Positions 12,201 to 24,200 of a stretch of 64,000 nucleotides of DNA are shown piece by piece. Each line of letters starts with the position of its first letter. The stretch's first letter is position 1. The notes beneath the pieces were generated by a model that made no database searches, was not told the origin of the DNA, and saw only the letters and a program-made list of their open reading frames with translations. The position numbers and the translations under genes were made by a program. The stretch covers positions 338,714 through 402,713 of the forward strand of contig NW_020170420.1 of NCBI RefSeq assembly GCF_000524195.1, read 5' to 3'. The DNA is from Echinococcus granulosus. Lineage: Eukaryota; Platyhelminthes; Cestoda; Cyclophyllidea; Taeniidae.

Positions 12201-15200
12201 GAAGGTCGACTAGCGGTAGACTGAAGAGGCCGCACAAACCTTGCCTGTCATCTGTCAAGTACCCCATTGTTAAGCTGGCCCGTGACGATGCACCGGTCAA
12301 AATAGGAGACTGGTCACTAATATTCAGCCTTCTTAGTGGATGTCTTTGCGACGCTTTTTCTAGAATTTTAAAACCAATGTCTGGACTAATAGACATACTA
12401 TTAATGGCAATTTCTCGATCCATCTATTGCAAGTCTCCATAGAATTAGACCTCCACATGAGGCACCATCCTCCTGTGGCAGCAGGTCGATCAATCTAGAC
12501 CCAGGTGGAATCCCCTCCATAGGGGCGATAAAAGATATCAAGCACATTCCGCTGAAACTTGTGGAAGAACTGGACGACCGTGTCACCAGCACGGAGGTGA
12601 AAAATACGTCTTGAATGTTAAAAAACGGCTCCTCCAAAACGCATACAAGCAGAGTGCTCAACAAAGCCAGTTGGATGGGCATTTGTTGACCTTCCAAAGA
12701 ACAAGCTGGAAGGAAGGTTTAAAAAAATGCGGGTGCAAAATGCAGTTGAGTCATTGCAACCGGGCGACTTGAAAGCCTACGAGTGAATTTAAACGCCATT
12801 CCCAGGCCTGTCAACTTTCCGCATTCGCCAATTTTGCAAGAGCCAAATCACCAAAGGCGGCACAGCGGTCTCGTGATGAATGCCCAGCCCACCCAAAGAG
12901 CGAATCAGTTTTTGGGGTAAAATCGAATGAAACGCGACGCAGCGCCTCTTCCGTCTTGCTAATCAGGGAAGCATCAACTCGGCAGTCGAGCAATTTCGTT
13001 GAAATCACTTCAGCATATTCAATAGCGAATTGTGCCTGCCAACATCGTATTTCCTTTACCCTGGTAAAGCCCCGGTCTTAGAACGGAACGGTTGGGAGAT
13101 GGCGTGTAGCTGCCTCTTAGTCCCCCCGTAAAGCGTTTGGAAGTCGCGTATCCCACGGTCGAACTGGTTAAAAGTAAGTCTCCTGTAAATTCTTACCGAC
13201 AGCCAACAGCACGTTTTTTGCCATGCTGTCAAGCCTATCCCACCAATTTAAGTTATCACAAGTCGAGAAAAAGCCCCGTGGAGTAGCGCACCGCACGGAA
13301 AAGACGCGTTTAACATAAAATCGGTGGGAAAAATCCTATCTCCGCGGTAGAAGACGCGGAGATAAAAAGCAAAATAAATGATTTACACAGACGACAAATG
13401 GGAAAGAAATTGAGACCGACTAATTTGGCGGAATGTACAACTGAAAGGAAATGGATTACATTCTGTGCTGGCACAAATCTGTCGAGCTACGAGACGCTTC
13501 AAGTGGAGGTGGCACAATCAATCATGCCGTTCGGCCCAATTCGCCAGAATAAACGAATAAAGAACCCAAGGTTGTGGAGTCCCAAAACAATCGACTGACT
13601 AATGTTTTTTTACCAGCCCAAGAGCTAAAGAAAAAGATGTCTGGTCGTAGATAAGTTTTCCACCTCCATCCAGACGACAGAGAATGCACCGCGTCTACTT
13701 TGTCTTTGCTGATTTTGAAAATACCAAGTTGATGGCCCGACAACCTGCCCCCCGGCCTTCCCCTTCCCCTCATTGTCAGGAGACACGGAGAGTGAAGCAG
13801 CCACTCCGTCGTAATACTTGCCAGTCTGCGGTTGCTGCTAACATCGCAATTATTTGAAAGATAAATCACTTAAATGAGCTCTGATTAGAGCAAACAAATC
13901 GAGCACTTTTGTTATGCTCAAATCCGAAAACTAATAACACACGGCAGCATCAGAGGCAAAATTTGAAATAAAATGTAGAGTCAAGCTTAATTACAGTGTC
14001 TCCGATTCCCTAGTCGCTTAATTGTAGCGAAACAAATAAAAACAAAAATACGCACACAAACCTCTTTGAGTCGCGCCATCACGACCCTCCCTCGTGTTCC
14101 TTCGCTTAGCCTGAGATTTCTCTAGTTCTCGCAGATCTGCAGCTGATGTGGAACGCTTGACAATCTCAGCACGACTGTTGGTGCCGACGTTGACTCTCGG
14201 TAGGGTTGTCTTTTTAACGCCTCGAGGCTTCACTTTGGGTGTCGTCTGTGAGGCCTTGAGTGGTGGCAAGGTGGCTGTCCTAATAGATTTGTCCGCAGCA
14301 TCACCGCTTTCGCCAACGTCAACGAGGACGGTTACTGTGGTTGCATTATTATTTGTGGACTTCTTGCCTGCAGACACGCCTCGCGTCGATTTGTTCGCCT
14401 TCGCCTGGCAGGATGCGTCAACTGACGAAAAATGTGCTACTTAAGAATTTATAAGTAGGTATAGCAACACAACGAGTGCGAAAAGTTAGCTTCTATTTCG
14501 TGCAATAAAAGTAGCTTTGAAAATAAGCCATCGAATATCTTTACTTTGAAGAAAGTTTATTAACAAAAAGAGGCAAAACTCACTTGCATCTGATATTAAT
14601 GTGGTGTTGGTGACAGTGGTAGAAGTGCCATCTGAGCTCACTCGTTCCACCAGAGTGGAAGAATCTGTTTGTCCTGCTTCCAACGACTTGTCCTCTCTTT
14701 CTTCCTCGTCTACACCAGTTGAAACATCCACCAAGACCTCCGCTGCAGTTGTGCCAACCGTGTTTGTAGAGCAGTACCGAATCACCGGCTCCGTGGTAGT
14801 CGAAGAGATGCTGGAATCGTAGAAGTCGTTTTCATACGACGGGGAGGAGAGAGAGGCGGAAGCAAAGCCGGGCGAGTGAGGAGGGCTACTGACAACTGAA
14901 GTCATGCTGAGTTTCCTCTCGAGCACATGAGAAGCGTAGACGCTGGCATCCACTTTGGTGTGCTCCCCCGCCATGGTTCCCACTGAGGATGACTCTGCCT
15001 CCGCTGCAGCAGCTTCCAGAGCTTCGATCTCGCGCTCCATGCGCACCAATTCAGGCAATTCTGCCAGTCCAAACCGACTGGCTAGACGAGCTAGATCCAT
15101 CAGGGTGAGAAGGACATTCTTCTCCTCGGTTCGGTTTACTAAAAGCATGGATGGAAAAGTTCCACATTTAGTAAGCCTTGTTCACCTCTCCTCAGGGGCA

Positions 15201-18200
15201 ATTAAAAGCGTCTCCTGACTAATCGCCCAACAATCATGTCTAGGACCTAGTAAATCAGCTCTGCCTTTGTTCCATTTACACTCACAACGCTTCTTAAACA
15301 AAAAACACATTCATGTGGGTGGTATTTGAAACCGAAAGCCAGAAATACGATTTAGGCTTTGCAAGACATCGATGGACAAGACGCTCAGATGTTGCATAAT
15401 CGCAAGTCGAACATTTCAAAAGGGGTGGATGGCTTGAGAAATCCCCTTCCAATAGAAGCCCTTAGTCCCTAAAAAGGAAGCTACAATCAAGAGCTGGAGG
15501 ATGAACTAAAAGTTAAGGCGATGGATCCATCTGCCGCAAATAAAGTTTAACCCTTCATTTCAAACCGATCGGAATTTATGTGAATGAAATTTGCACCTGT
15601 TGAACCTCCAGCCACTCGGATAAAACGAGATCTTGCAAACTACGCCAAAATTTGAGCACAGAAGCCTCTTGCCGTGGTTCAAACAACATTTCATTCTGGC
15701 GGTGGGGAGGTACAGAGCTAGATAGCTTGACAATTCCATTCCATCGTGGCTGAAATTATCTTTTCTTAGGGATGGTCGAGGCGTAAATCGGAACTCAAGG
15801 GTGTCAGAGATTAGCGGTTTGACGGGACTGTTGAAAGTGGTTTAAACACCACTGTCTATCATTATTGTTAGCATTGTCATTGACCTCAAACAAATACCAT
15901 CCGTATTGAGTGGCAATAGGTTTAACTGAGTTAGGGGTCGGGAATGAAAAAAAACATTTGAGCGATAAATTTTGGAGCTACCAATTGACTGTGACCTTGA
16001 AGAAGGGAACTCGAAGCGTGATTGGTTCACTCCAGACACCATTGGTTGGAGGATGTACCGATTCAGGACTGGGGGTTATTTGCCACTAAACCTGACTGTG
16101 TGGGTGAAATATGGACCACAAAAAGATCAAAAGATTAGGGCAATGGACTCATACCGAAGGGGGGGAGGGAGAGCACCTAACAGTACTTTACTCTGTTATG
16201 AACCAGCGTAAAAGAAGGACACTCGACTTTCACTGCAAAGAGGTAGAAATGGCTACCTAATTGATGCACACCAAATCAATCAACAGTAGCAAAAATTGAC
16301 TACGCGGAGGAAATGAGGCATAAGAATTGAAGCGTGCAGGGTGGCGGCTGGCTTGTCATCAGTGATGCAACTTCCTGCTCCGTCACCAGGAGAGCTAAAA
16401 AAAGACACTACCCCCTGCACCGCAAGGAGGATTAGCGCTACCCACGGTCAAAACATCTCCACCATCATCACCAGAATCGTGTCCAACATCCGCCATATTT
16501 TAGGCCTTGGGTGACAGCAGGTGGAGTAATTGAGTAGGAAGGGGACACAGAAATGTGGAATTTGGACTAACGCCGCCCTTCCCATTTGGCATCTTAGTAG
16601 GACGCGTATGAAAGACATTCAGCCGATGTTGTAGAACTTTTGCAGGTCCAAGTGAAAAAAAAGCCAGTGGAGACTAATGTGGTGGGCCTTGCGTTGCAAG
16701 ACATATAGCCCCTTCTCCTTGTGAGTTCGTTAGCCCTGCCTGTTTCTCAAAAAGCATTTCTTGCACACCCTTCAGTTGTAACGCGTCGTATCGAGTAGAC
16801 AGGTCTCAGACGTGATTGTTCACCAGTCAAGTGAATAATGGCGTCTGGAGTACACCACACATACACTCAAAAAGAGACCAAACAAGTGTAGTCAACTTGG
16901 GCTCAAGTGGTGCCTTGGAAGTGTGACGTGGGCACTGAGTGGATAATTTGGAACCACAGAAGGCATTTCCCATCACATAGAAGTCAGTCAGTCAAATACT
17001 GCTTCCACCCGGTGTATTATCGTAAACTGTGTGAAGTTAAAAAAATGACAAATCCTCAGTCCTGAAAGCCTCCTGTTTGTCATTTGTTTGTGCATGTGCG
17101 TGGAATTCATTCAGCCAGCTTTCACAACGACTCTACTTCCCCACTTGATGCGGATGGAAAGGAATCGCCCCATCACTCGTGTCAAACATCATTGAGAGTT
17201 GGCCTTAACACCCAAATTCCCACCTATTTCACCTAAAGATAACACGTCCTAACAAACACATTTAAAGGTCACTGCGCCTTCTCCAAATCCTGCACCACAA
17301 AGTTGCCGAGGCGTTTCTACACCTTCAGCCTCGAGGTGACCTAGGCTCGATCGGTAGATGGATTTGAGCCACATTCATAGGGTTCAACGCCGCGTTCTTT
17401 ATGCAGGAGGAGTTCAAAAATGCGAGGTAAGTAGTACAGAGGGATGAAGGTGCTAAGTTCCCAGATGCTTACCGAGGAGACATTGCAGTGATCTACAAAG
17501 GTCCCCTGGTGGAGATGAGGATGATGGAGGAAAAGGCTAACGCAATCAGACAATTCGCCTCCATTTATGCTATCGACGAAGGTATAACCTACTTAAACTT
17601 TACATTGAGGCAATCTGACACACAAAAGGGTACGTACTTTATCAGGTACCGGCACAACTGACTCCTTTTTTATTTTCACTTTTTTTGTCTAAAAATTGCC
17701 CCCATTACATAAAGGTCAAGCTCACTCAACTGGTACCAAGTGCAGATAAGGCGAAAAAATATAATCAAGTGTTAAGGCCGAGACCGTGGCAATGGTTACC
17801 AGGGCGTAACGCAACAACCAGTCATCGATGACATAACATCCTACCTCACTCCCTATCTGTCCTTGAGAATATTAAAAACAGACTCACTTTTACCTCCTCT
17901 GGGGGCGTAGTGGAGTGAATGCCGGGAATGTATTACTCACCCTGAGTAAAAGAGTTCAGTGATTGTGCTTACACAACCCGAGACACGATAAATCCTCGAT
18001 GTCTGGAGGGAAATTCAGACCCAGTGAGGTGATTTCGCCCTCCTTGGCAAAGAAATGTCAAAAATAGGCGTTTGTTCGACCAAAAAGAAGGCGCTACTGA
18101 TGGGCGAAATAAGTAGTACAAGTCAATTTCGATGGTGTTCAATCCAAGGCCATAAATTCATCCGCCTTCAGTTTTAGAACACAAAGCTAATGGCACCGCA

Positions 18201-21200
18201 AAGAGTTGTAACGAAGGGAAAGACGTAAAGCAATCAATCCTCAATTTTCAGTGGTTTCTCCTGAGTGGGTTGGCTTTTACGACGAGACTGCGACGATAAG
18301 ACGGATCTTGTGATTAGTGACCCATTGTGACTCCAACAGTGACAGTTTCACCACCTGTGGTAACATCACCACAGTAATGAACTACTCTCCTCGTGCCATA
18401 AAACGGCGCAAACAATCGCGACATTAAAATTGTGCAAAACTTCCAGCTACAGGGTGAAGAAAGACGCATGACGTTGAAGTTAATCATTGTGGAAGTCAGT
18501 CAACCGCGGAAACTGGCTACTTGAGAGGTGCGAGGAGATTGGTCCTTCAGAGAGGCACAGAAGAAGAACCGCTCTTTTTTTCGCTTTGAGGTTAAGGGAG
18601 AATACCAGTGATGAGTGATGTGAAGTGCTGTCAGCTTCAATCAAATTCCAGGGGTACATTCGCACAAGGAATACTGCTAGATGCCAATGAAAGTTTTACT
18701 GGAGACAAAAAAAGGGGATCGTAAAGGGAATGCCTTCACAGAGCAGAGTGTCTAGTCAAATTAAGAAGCCATGATGCGGCTAGTGGCAGCGCATCAGACA
18801 GAAGGGAAAAGTGATGCAGATGACTTGACCTTCTAATCCAATTTCATGACCCTGAGAAGTTTGCAATAGCCCCAGTCAGGCGGAAAAGTTTCTAGACATT
18901 TGGAGTAAACAGTTTCCACTACAGTTTGATCGCAAAAAAAAGCCAATTGGAAAGCAGTTTTGCTGACTAAATGAGGGAGCATTTGAGACCCCAACAAATG
19001 CCGCTGCGGATAAATGATGAGTTGTTAAGTCAGAGAAACAAATCACACAGGGACAAATTGAAATTTCACGACCTCATCACCTTCCGAAAGGGGATGATTT
19101 CTAGCTCGGAGTACACAAAACCCCACCGCGCTAAGTGTTTGTAAGTGTTTCAATGAGGCTTCAGCTAGACCGAGCACACAAGCGCAAAGTTCATCACTTG
19201 AAAACACACTCGCCATCATGAAGTATCTACATTAAATGAGAGGAATAAGCGGAGCGTAAGTTGGGTGTGGCAATTGCTATTCGGAGTCAAGAGATCAGTT
19301 GATGTGAATAACACCAATGGCTTCGGGGTTTGCAGCCGGGCATACACCAGCTAAGCAACTGAAAATTCAGTGCGGAACTCGGAAGACCTATGACTACAAC
19401 CTTCCAAATCGAAACGTTGCAAAGGGACAATATATACTGCAAATGATTGAGTCGACGAAGGCTCACCTCGGAATGACTACAACGTCATCTTGCGGCGGCC
19501 AATTTACAATTCCGAGTTTAACACAATAGTTAGCGATGGAGCGAAATCACGTTTCAATGAATCCAAAACAAGCTCAATGCACCTTCGAAAAGCCTGACGC
19601 ACCAAATTCGCTCAAAGCGGATTCCTCGTCGATACGACCCGTTTTGGTGAAGTCGTGATATTTAGAAATTCCGTAAATAGGCAGCATTCGCCCTCTGACG
19701 CGATTTCACAATTGACAATGATCACGGGAAGTGTAGCGGGAAATGCCCAGCAGCTCAACTGATAGGAAGGTACACCAGCTCATCGGGCACCGCAACTTGT
19801 ACTTTCAGCTTATTGCATGGCCTTCCACCCCCCTGTACACTGGCAATAAACCATACTTTCGCATTGGTATGCCTTACCACGACTTTATCAAAGCCTCAAG
19901 GCACTAAAGCCGAGCTAAGTAGCTAATAATTATCACTTCAAACACACACATTAGCCTATGAAGGTTTACTCATAGACCATCATGCCAAGAGCAATCGGTT
20001 TGTGAGGCATCAAAAAGCAAATTAAGCGTCTTGCCGATTTGTGTTTCAAAGAAACTTAGCACTACTTCAAATTCGATGCAAAAGAAGACTAAATTGGTGG
20101 AAATTTTTAACAAAGATGATGATCACGAACCCAAGCCCCACTGTATGCGTGAATAGAAGAGAAAATCGGATCCCATGCCGTTGGATGATGATTACACCTG
20201 GTGGAGAATATGATCGCACAAACAGAACATCATCCAGTCATCATCATCACCAACTCTCCCTTGCTAACAGACGAAACTCACAACAGCTATCGCCAGATGC
20301 CAACCTCATTCCTTGTTATTAACGTCACACCACTCGACTCTCTTTGTGGAGGCGGGCGCAAGGGCAAGCACAGTGACGACACCCCCAAAAAGAGGCGGAA
20401 ATTGCGTAGCACGGGAAATTAAGTGAAGAAATGAGATGTAGAATAGGGAGGACATGCGTAATGTCTAAGAGCGTGTGTAGCAAGGCGGTGGGCAAAAGGG
20501 AGCTCAGTCAGCCAGACAGGTCGGCAGCGTACAGCCGGAACGAATGAACGGGCGAACGACCCGATCTAGTGTTAAAGTGGGCTGAGGTCAGTTGCTGCGC
20601 TGACCTGTGATTGAACGCTGCCATAAAAATAACACTCCACCTTACTATACACCTCCCGTCGCTTGTCATACAAAACCCAACTAGCCTTCCTTCTAGGCCT
20701 TACTGTTTGCTTAATAAAGCACTCTCCAAGTGAGACAGCTTCACGCACAGAAATAACCATGAAGCGAGCTGCAACACCTCGCAAATGCCAACGGAAACAA
20801 AGAATCATCAGAAAAGTCGACTACAGATTACTCTTGAAGCAGCCGGGTGCAGGGAGAAGGCGAAACAAGTCACAATAAACGCGGGGTGCGTAACAACTGC
20901 GCACTTCTTGTAGACTCGTGGGCAAAAAGAAACGATTAGGAGGACCTACCTGCTGGCTGCTCGAAATGAAGACACCATTCACACGGCACTTATACTCAGA
21001 TATGGAATTACAGCAGGATTAGCCTACGCTTGGAAATCTAGGCATAAGCTATTAGAGGTGAATGGGTGATGTTACGGCAAATGAACTCAAGCATTGAAAT
21101 AAGAGTATCTTGAAGCGTCGGTGAACCCACTGTAAAAAAAGAATAATCCTTGCTTTATGGAGGCTGCTGCTAATGCAAAAACAGAGTAGAAGGGGGAGGG

Positions 21201-24200
21201 CGGATGTGGATAGCCGAATCTGAAAGGGCTCACAGCCAAAAAGTTGTGGAAAGTGTACCAATTTTCCAACCACTTCAATCTCAAGTTCGGCTTAATGAAC
21301 AGCGGTGGAACACTACTGTCTTCGCACGAGCCGGAACTGCCCATACAAGAACACAGTGGTATAATGCTGTGGGGATAGTGGATCATTGACCAGCTCTTGA
21401 ACTCATTTCCCCCATAAATTCACCCTCAACACAGCCCACTGTGGACGGTTGAAGGGCTGCTGGTAAATGCCTCAACTGTCGGTCCCACGCAATGGACAGC
21501 AATCGAATGAGACGAGTTTAGAATGAATCAAAATCGAGAAGAACTGTTTATACGATTGATGTGCTTTAAAGGCTGCCTAAAAGCACTGAAAATGAGGAAC
21601 CAGAAATGAACATAAAACGTATCTTCGCGAGGCAAATTTGCACCACACAGTTTTTCAAATGAAGAGCAAATCCTATCTAACAAATGAGGGCTCAAGTTGG
21701 GGAGAACTAAGGATAGGAATAAACCTTCAAATTAATACATTTTAACTCACCCAGTCCAGTGGTCTCAAATAGGACCGTCTCAGATATACCCAGAGCATGA
21801 CACCACTCCAGAAATGCCGAGATATTTCCCCTAGCCGCCCAGTGGTTCCGCAGTCTTACTCCCAAATCATTGACAGCAGGAGCAGAATCACAGAAGGGGT
21901 TTCCGAGAGGGGTGGGAGCGAAATCCCCAGTTGCCACATCGGACTGGGAGAGGCGCGACTCTGCTGCGTGTTTCAAGGGCTGCGAAAAGACCGGTAGGTT
22001 CTCAGCTGTCAGTTGGCCTAGAGCGTTACTAGGCCCTGTGCCTCGCAGACTGGCGTAGAGTTTGTGCTCTCTCGAGGTGACCTTGACCCCGCGAGTGCGT
22101 GGCAGATTGGCAGCTAGGACCTGTATTGAAAAGAAGAATAAGAGAAATGAGGTGGAGAGATTAGGCGATGTAAAGAATCGTTGTAGCAGTCTCTCTCTCT
22201 CTCTCTCTCAACCTTGAAGTGAAGTTTGTGAGCCAGACGAGCAAGCCAGACACCAGACTTGAGGCGTTCTAGCAGATCGCAGGGGTTATCAAGGGGTGCA
22301 ACATGGGCCTCGCTGAAAACGTAGCGTTGTAGCCAGTCACAGATGTCCTCGCGAATTACACACATTGATTCGTCCAAGACCTAAACAGGAGGCAATGCCA
22401 CTTGAATGGGTTTAAGGGGTGTGGAAAACGATGTGAAAACTGCGCATGCAGATACCTCGAGGTCAAAAGAAAACGAAGATGCGTTAGTTCAACCTCATAG
22501 TGTCATTTAAGAGAGTGAGCAATGAGACCCGCGATTTACGCGTTGAGTCGGTGCGCCATGTCAGTGTCACGTGTACCACTGACCTCCAGTGGCTAGGCTC
22601 TTTACTTCGCGCCTTTGAATAACACCGTGGTCTACGAGTTTCAAGTAGGATAGAAAATCAACATGACATGGCCTGAATCCATCACATTTCCAATGCACTA
22701 GAAATGGAATAGCTAAGGTGATTTGATGATTACGTCGCCTTTCCAACATTGGAGTCAACTAGCCCGCTGGGATGGTTATCGACAGGCATGGCTCACAATT
22801 TGAGGGACTCATTAATGGCTACGCTTTGATTGACATGAACAAAAGCCGCTAGAAATACCCACGCAGCCGTTTTACAATCTAGCAGTAGGGAAGTCTTACT
22901 CAATCTGTCTTCTCAATCCTTCAGGTAAATACATACCGGTAAAATATCTAAGTCATAATTTTTTGTTTAAATGACTTTACAGAAAACACATTCAACTGAT
23001 GGATTCAGAAGCAAGCTATCTAGAGGTTGAAGATTTAGCAACCACTGAAACTGCGCAAAGTAACACAGTTTGGAATTTAGAAGGCCCCAGTTATGGGTCG
23101 CCTCTAACAAACGACCCCACCAGTTCTCCCGATCTGAAGTACACTTGGAGTGCTGGTGAGATAACTCTCGATAAGCGTGTTCACAATGTCACGGACCCGA
23201 TTGCGTCAACTATTAGAAAAGTTATGGCCAACATAAGTGAAGACCATGTGAAAAGTCCTGTCAAAGGAGATGGCGGCCTTATTGACTCGGTTGTCGTCTC
23301 CCGAGCTCCGACATGGACCGAAGTACACACCTTTAGATTCAAGACGCCCTCCACAAAAAGTTGCAGAAGAGAAAAAATAGGAGCAAGGAAGAGTAAGGAG
23401 CTCAAAACCCACGCACCCCCACAGGGCAAGTCACACCGAGCATGCTTAGGCAACATGCGTGGGTGGAAGAGTACGGAATTTCACACCCTACAAGATTATA
23501 CAAACAGGCACCTCAGCACACGCGACTCCGAATAGCTGTGGCATTCACTGCATTAGTAACACTGAGACATGCCACGTCTCAATCCCAACAATGCAAATCA
23601 GGGAGGGGGGAGGAAGAGTGATGGCCATTCCTCTCCTCCAATTCAGACATTTGATCACACAATTTGTACGCTGGATCAACGAGATTGAAATGTCGGATGG
23701 AGATTTGTGTGTGTTGTAAAGCCCTAAGAAAATCACAAGTTCATTAAATGATTGACACTTTATTTTACGGCTAATGTGACGCCTTTGATGACGCACCACT
23801 ACTACTACTACTTCAAACACACACTTCATCACCTTGCAGAGGTTTCTAGCATTTTTATTACTGGATCACTACTTTAGACAGTTCCTCAAGTGGTTTTGCT
23901 GTGAAGGCATAACTCAATGAGCAGAGTGCTTGACTGGTGACAGTCTCCTTCTAACAGGACCAAGATTAGTCATGTAGACGACCCGAGCCGAGGTACACAT
24001 CAAGAAGAAGGCAGATAGGCTAGGAATCTGCATGGATGCGGGTTAGTCCTTGGTCCTATTAAGTGACCAATTTAATCGTCAAATGTCCTCTTTGGAAATT
24101 CTCAGGTCATGTTGCGGTCAATGTGGAGGCAAAAAATAATTGCCAATTTACTTACTGATTCACAACTCTGGGTGATTTATAATAAAAGTTTGGTTTGTTC

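Noticed and set aside
14148..15218. Plus-strand frames of 73-98 codons
   Set aside because: Antisense shadows of the GAS2-like linker and CH-helix exons.
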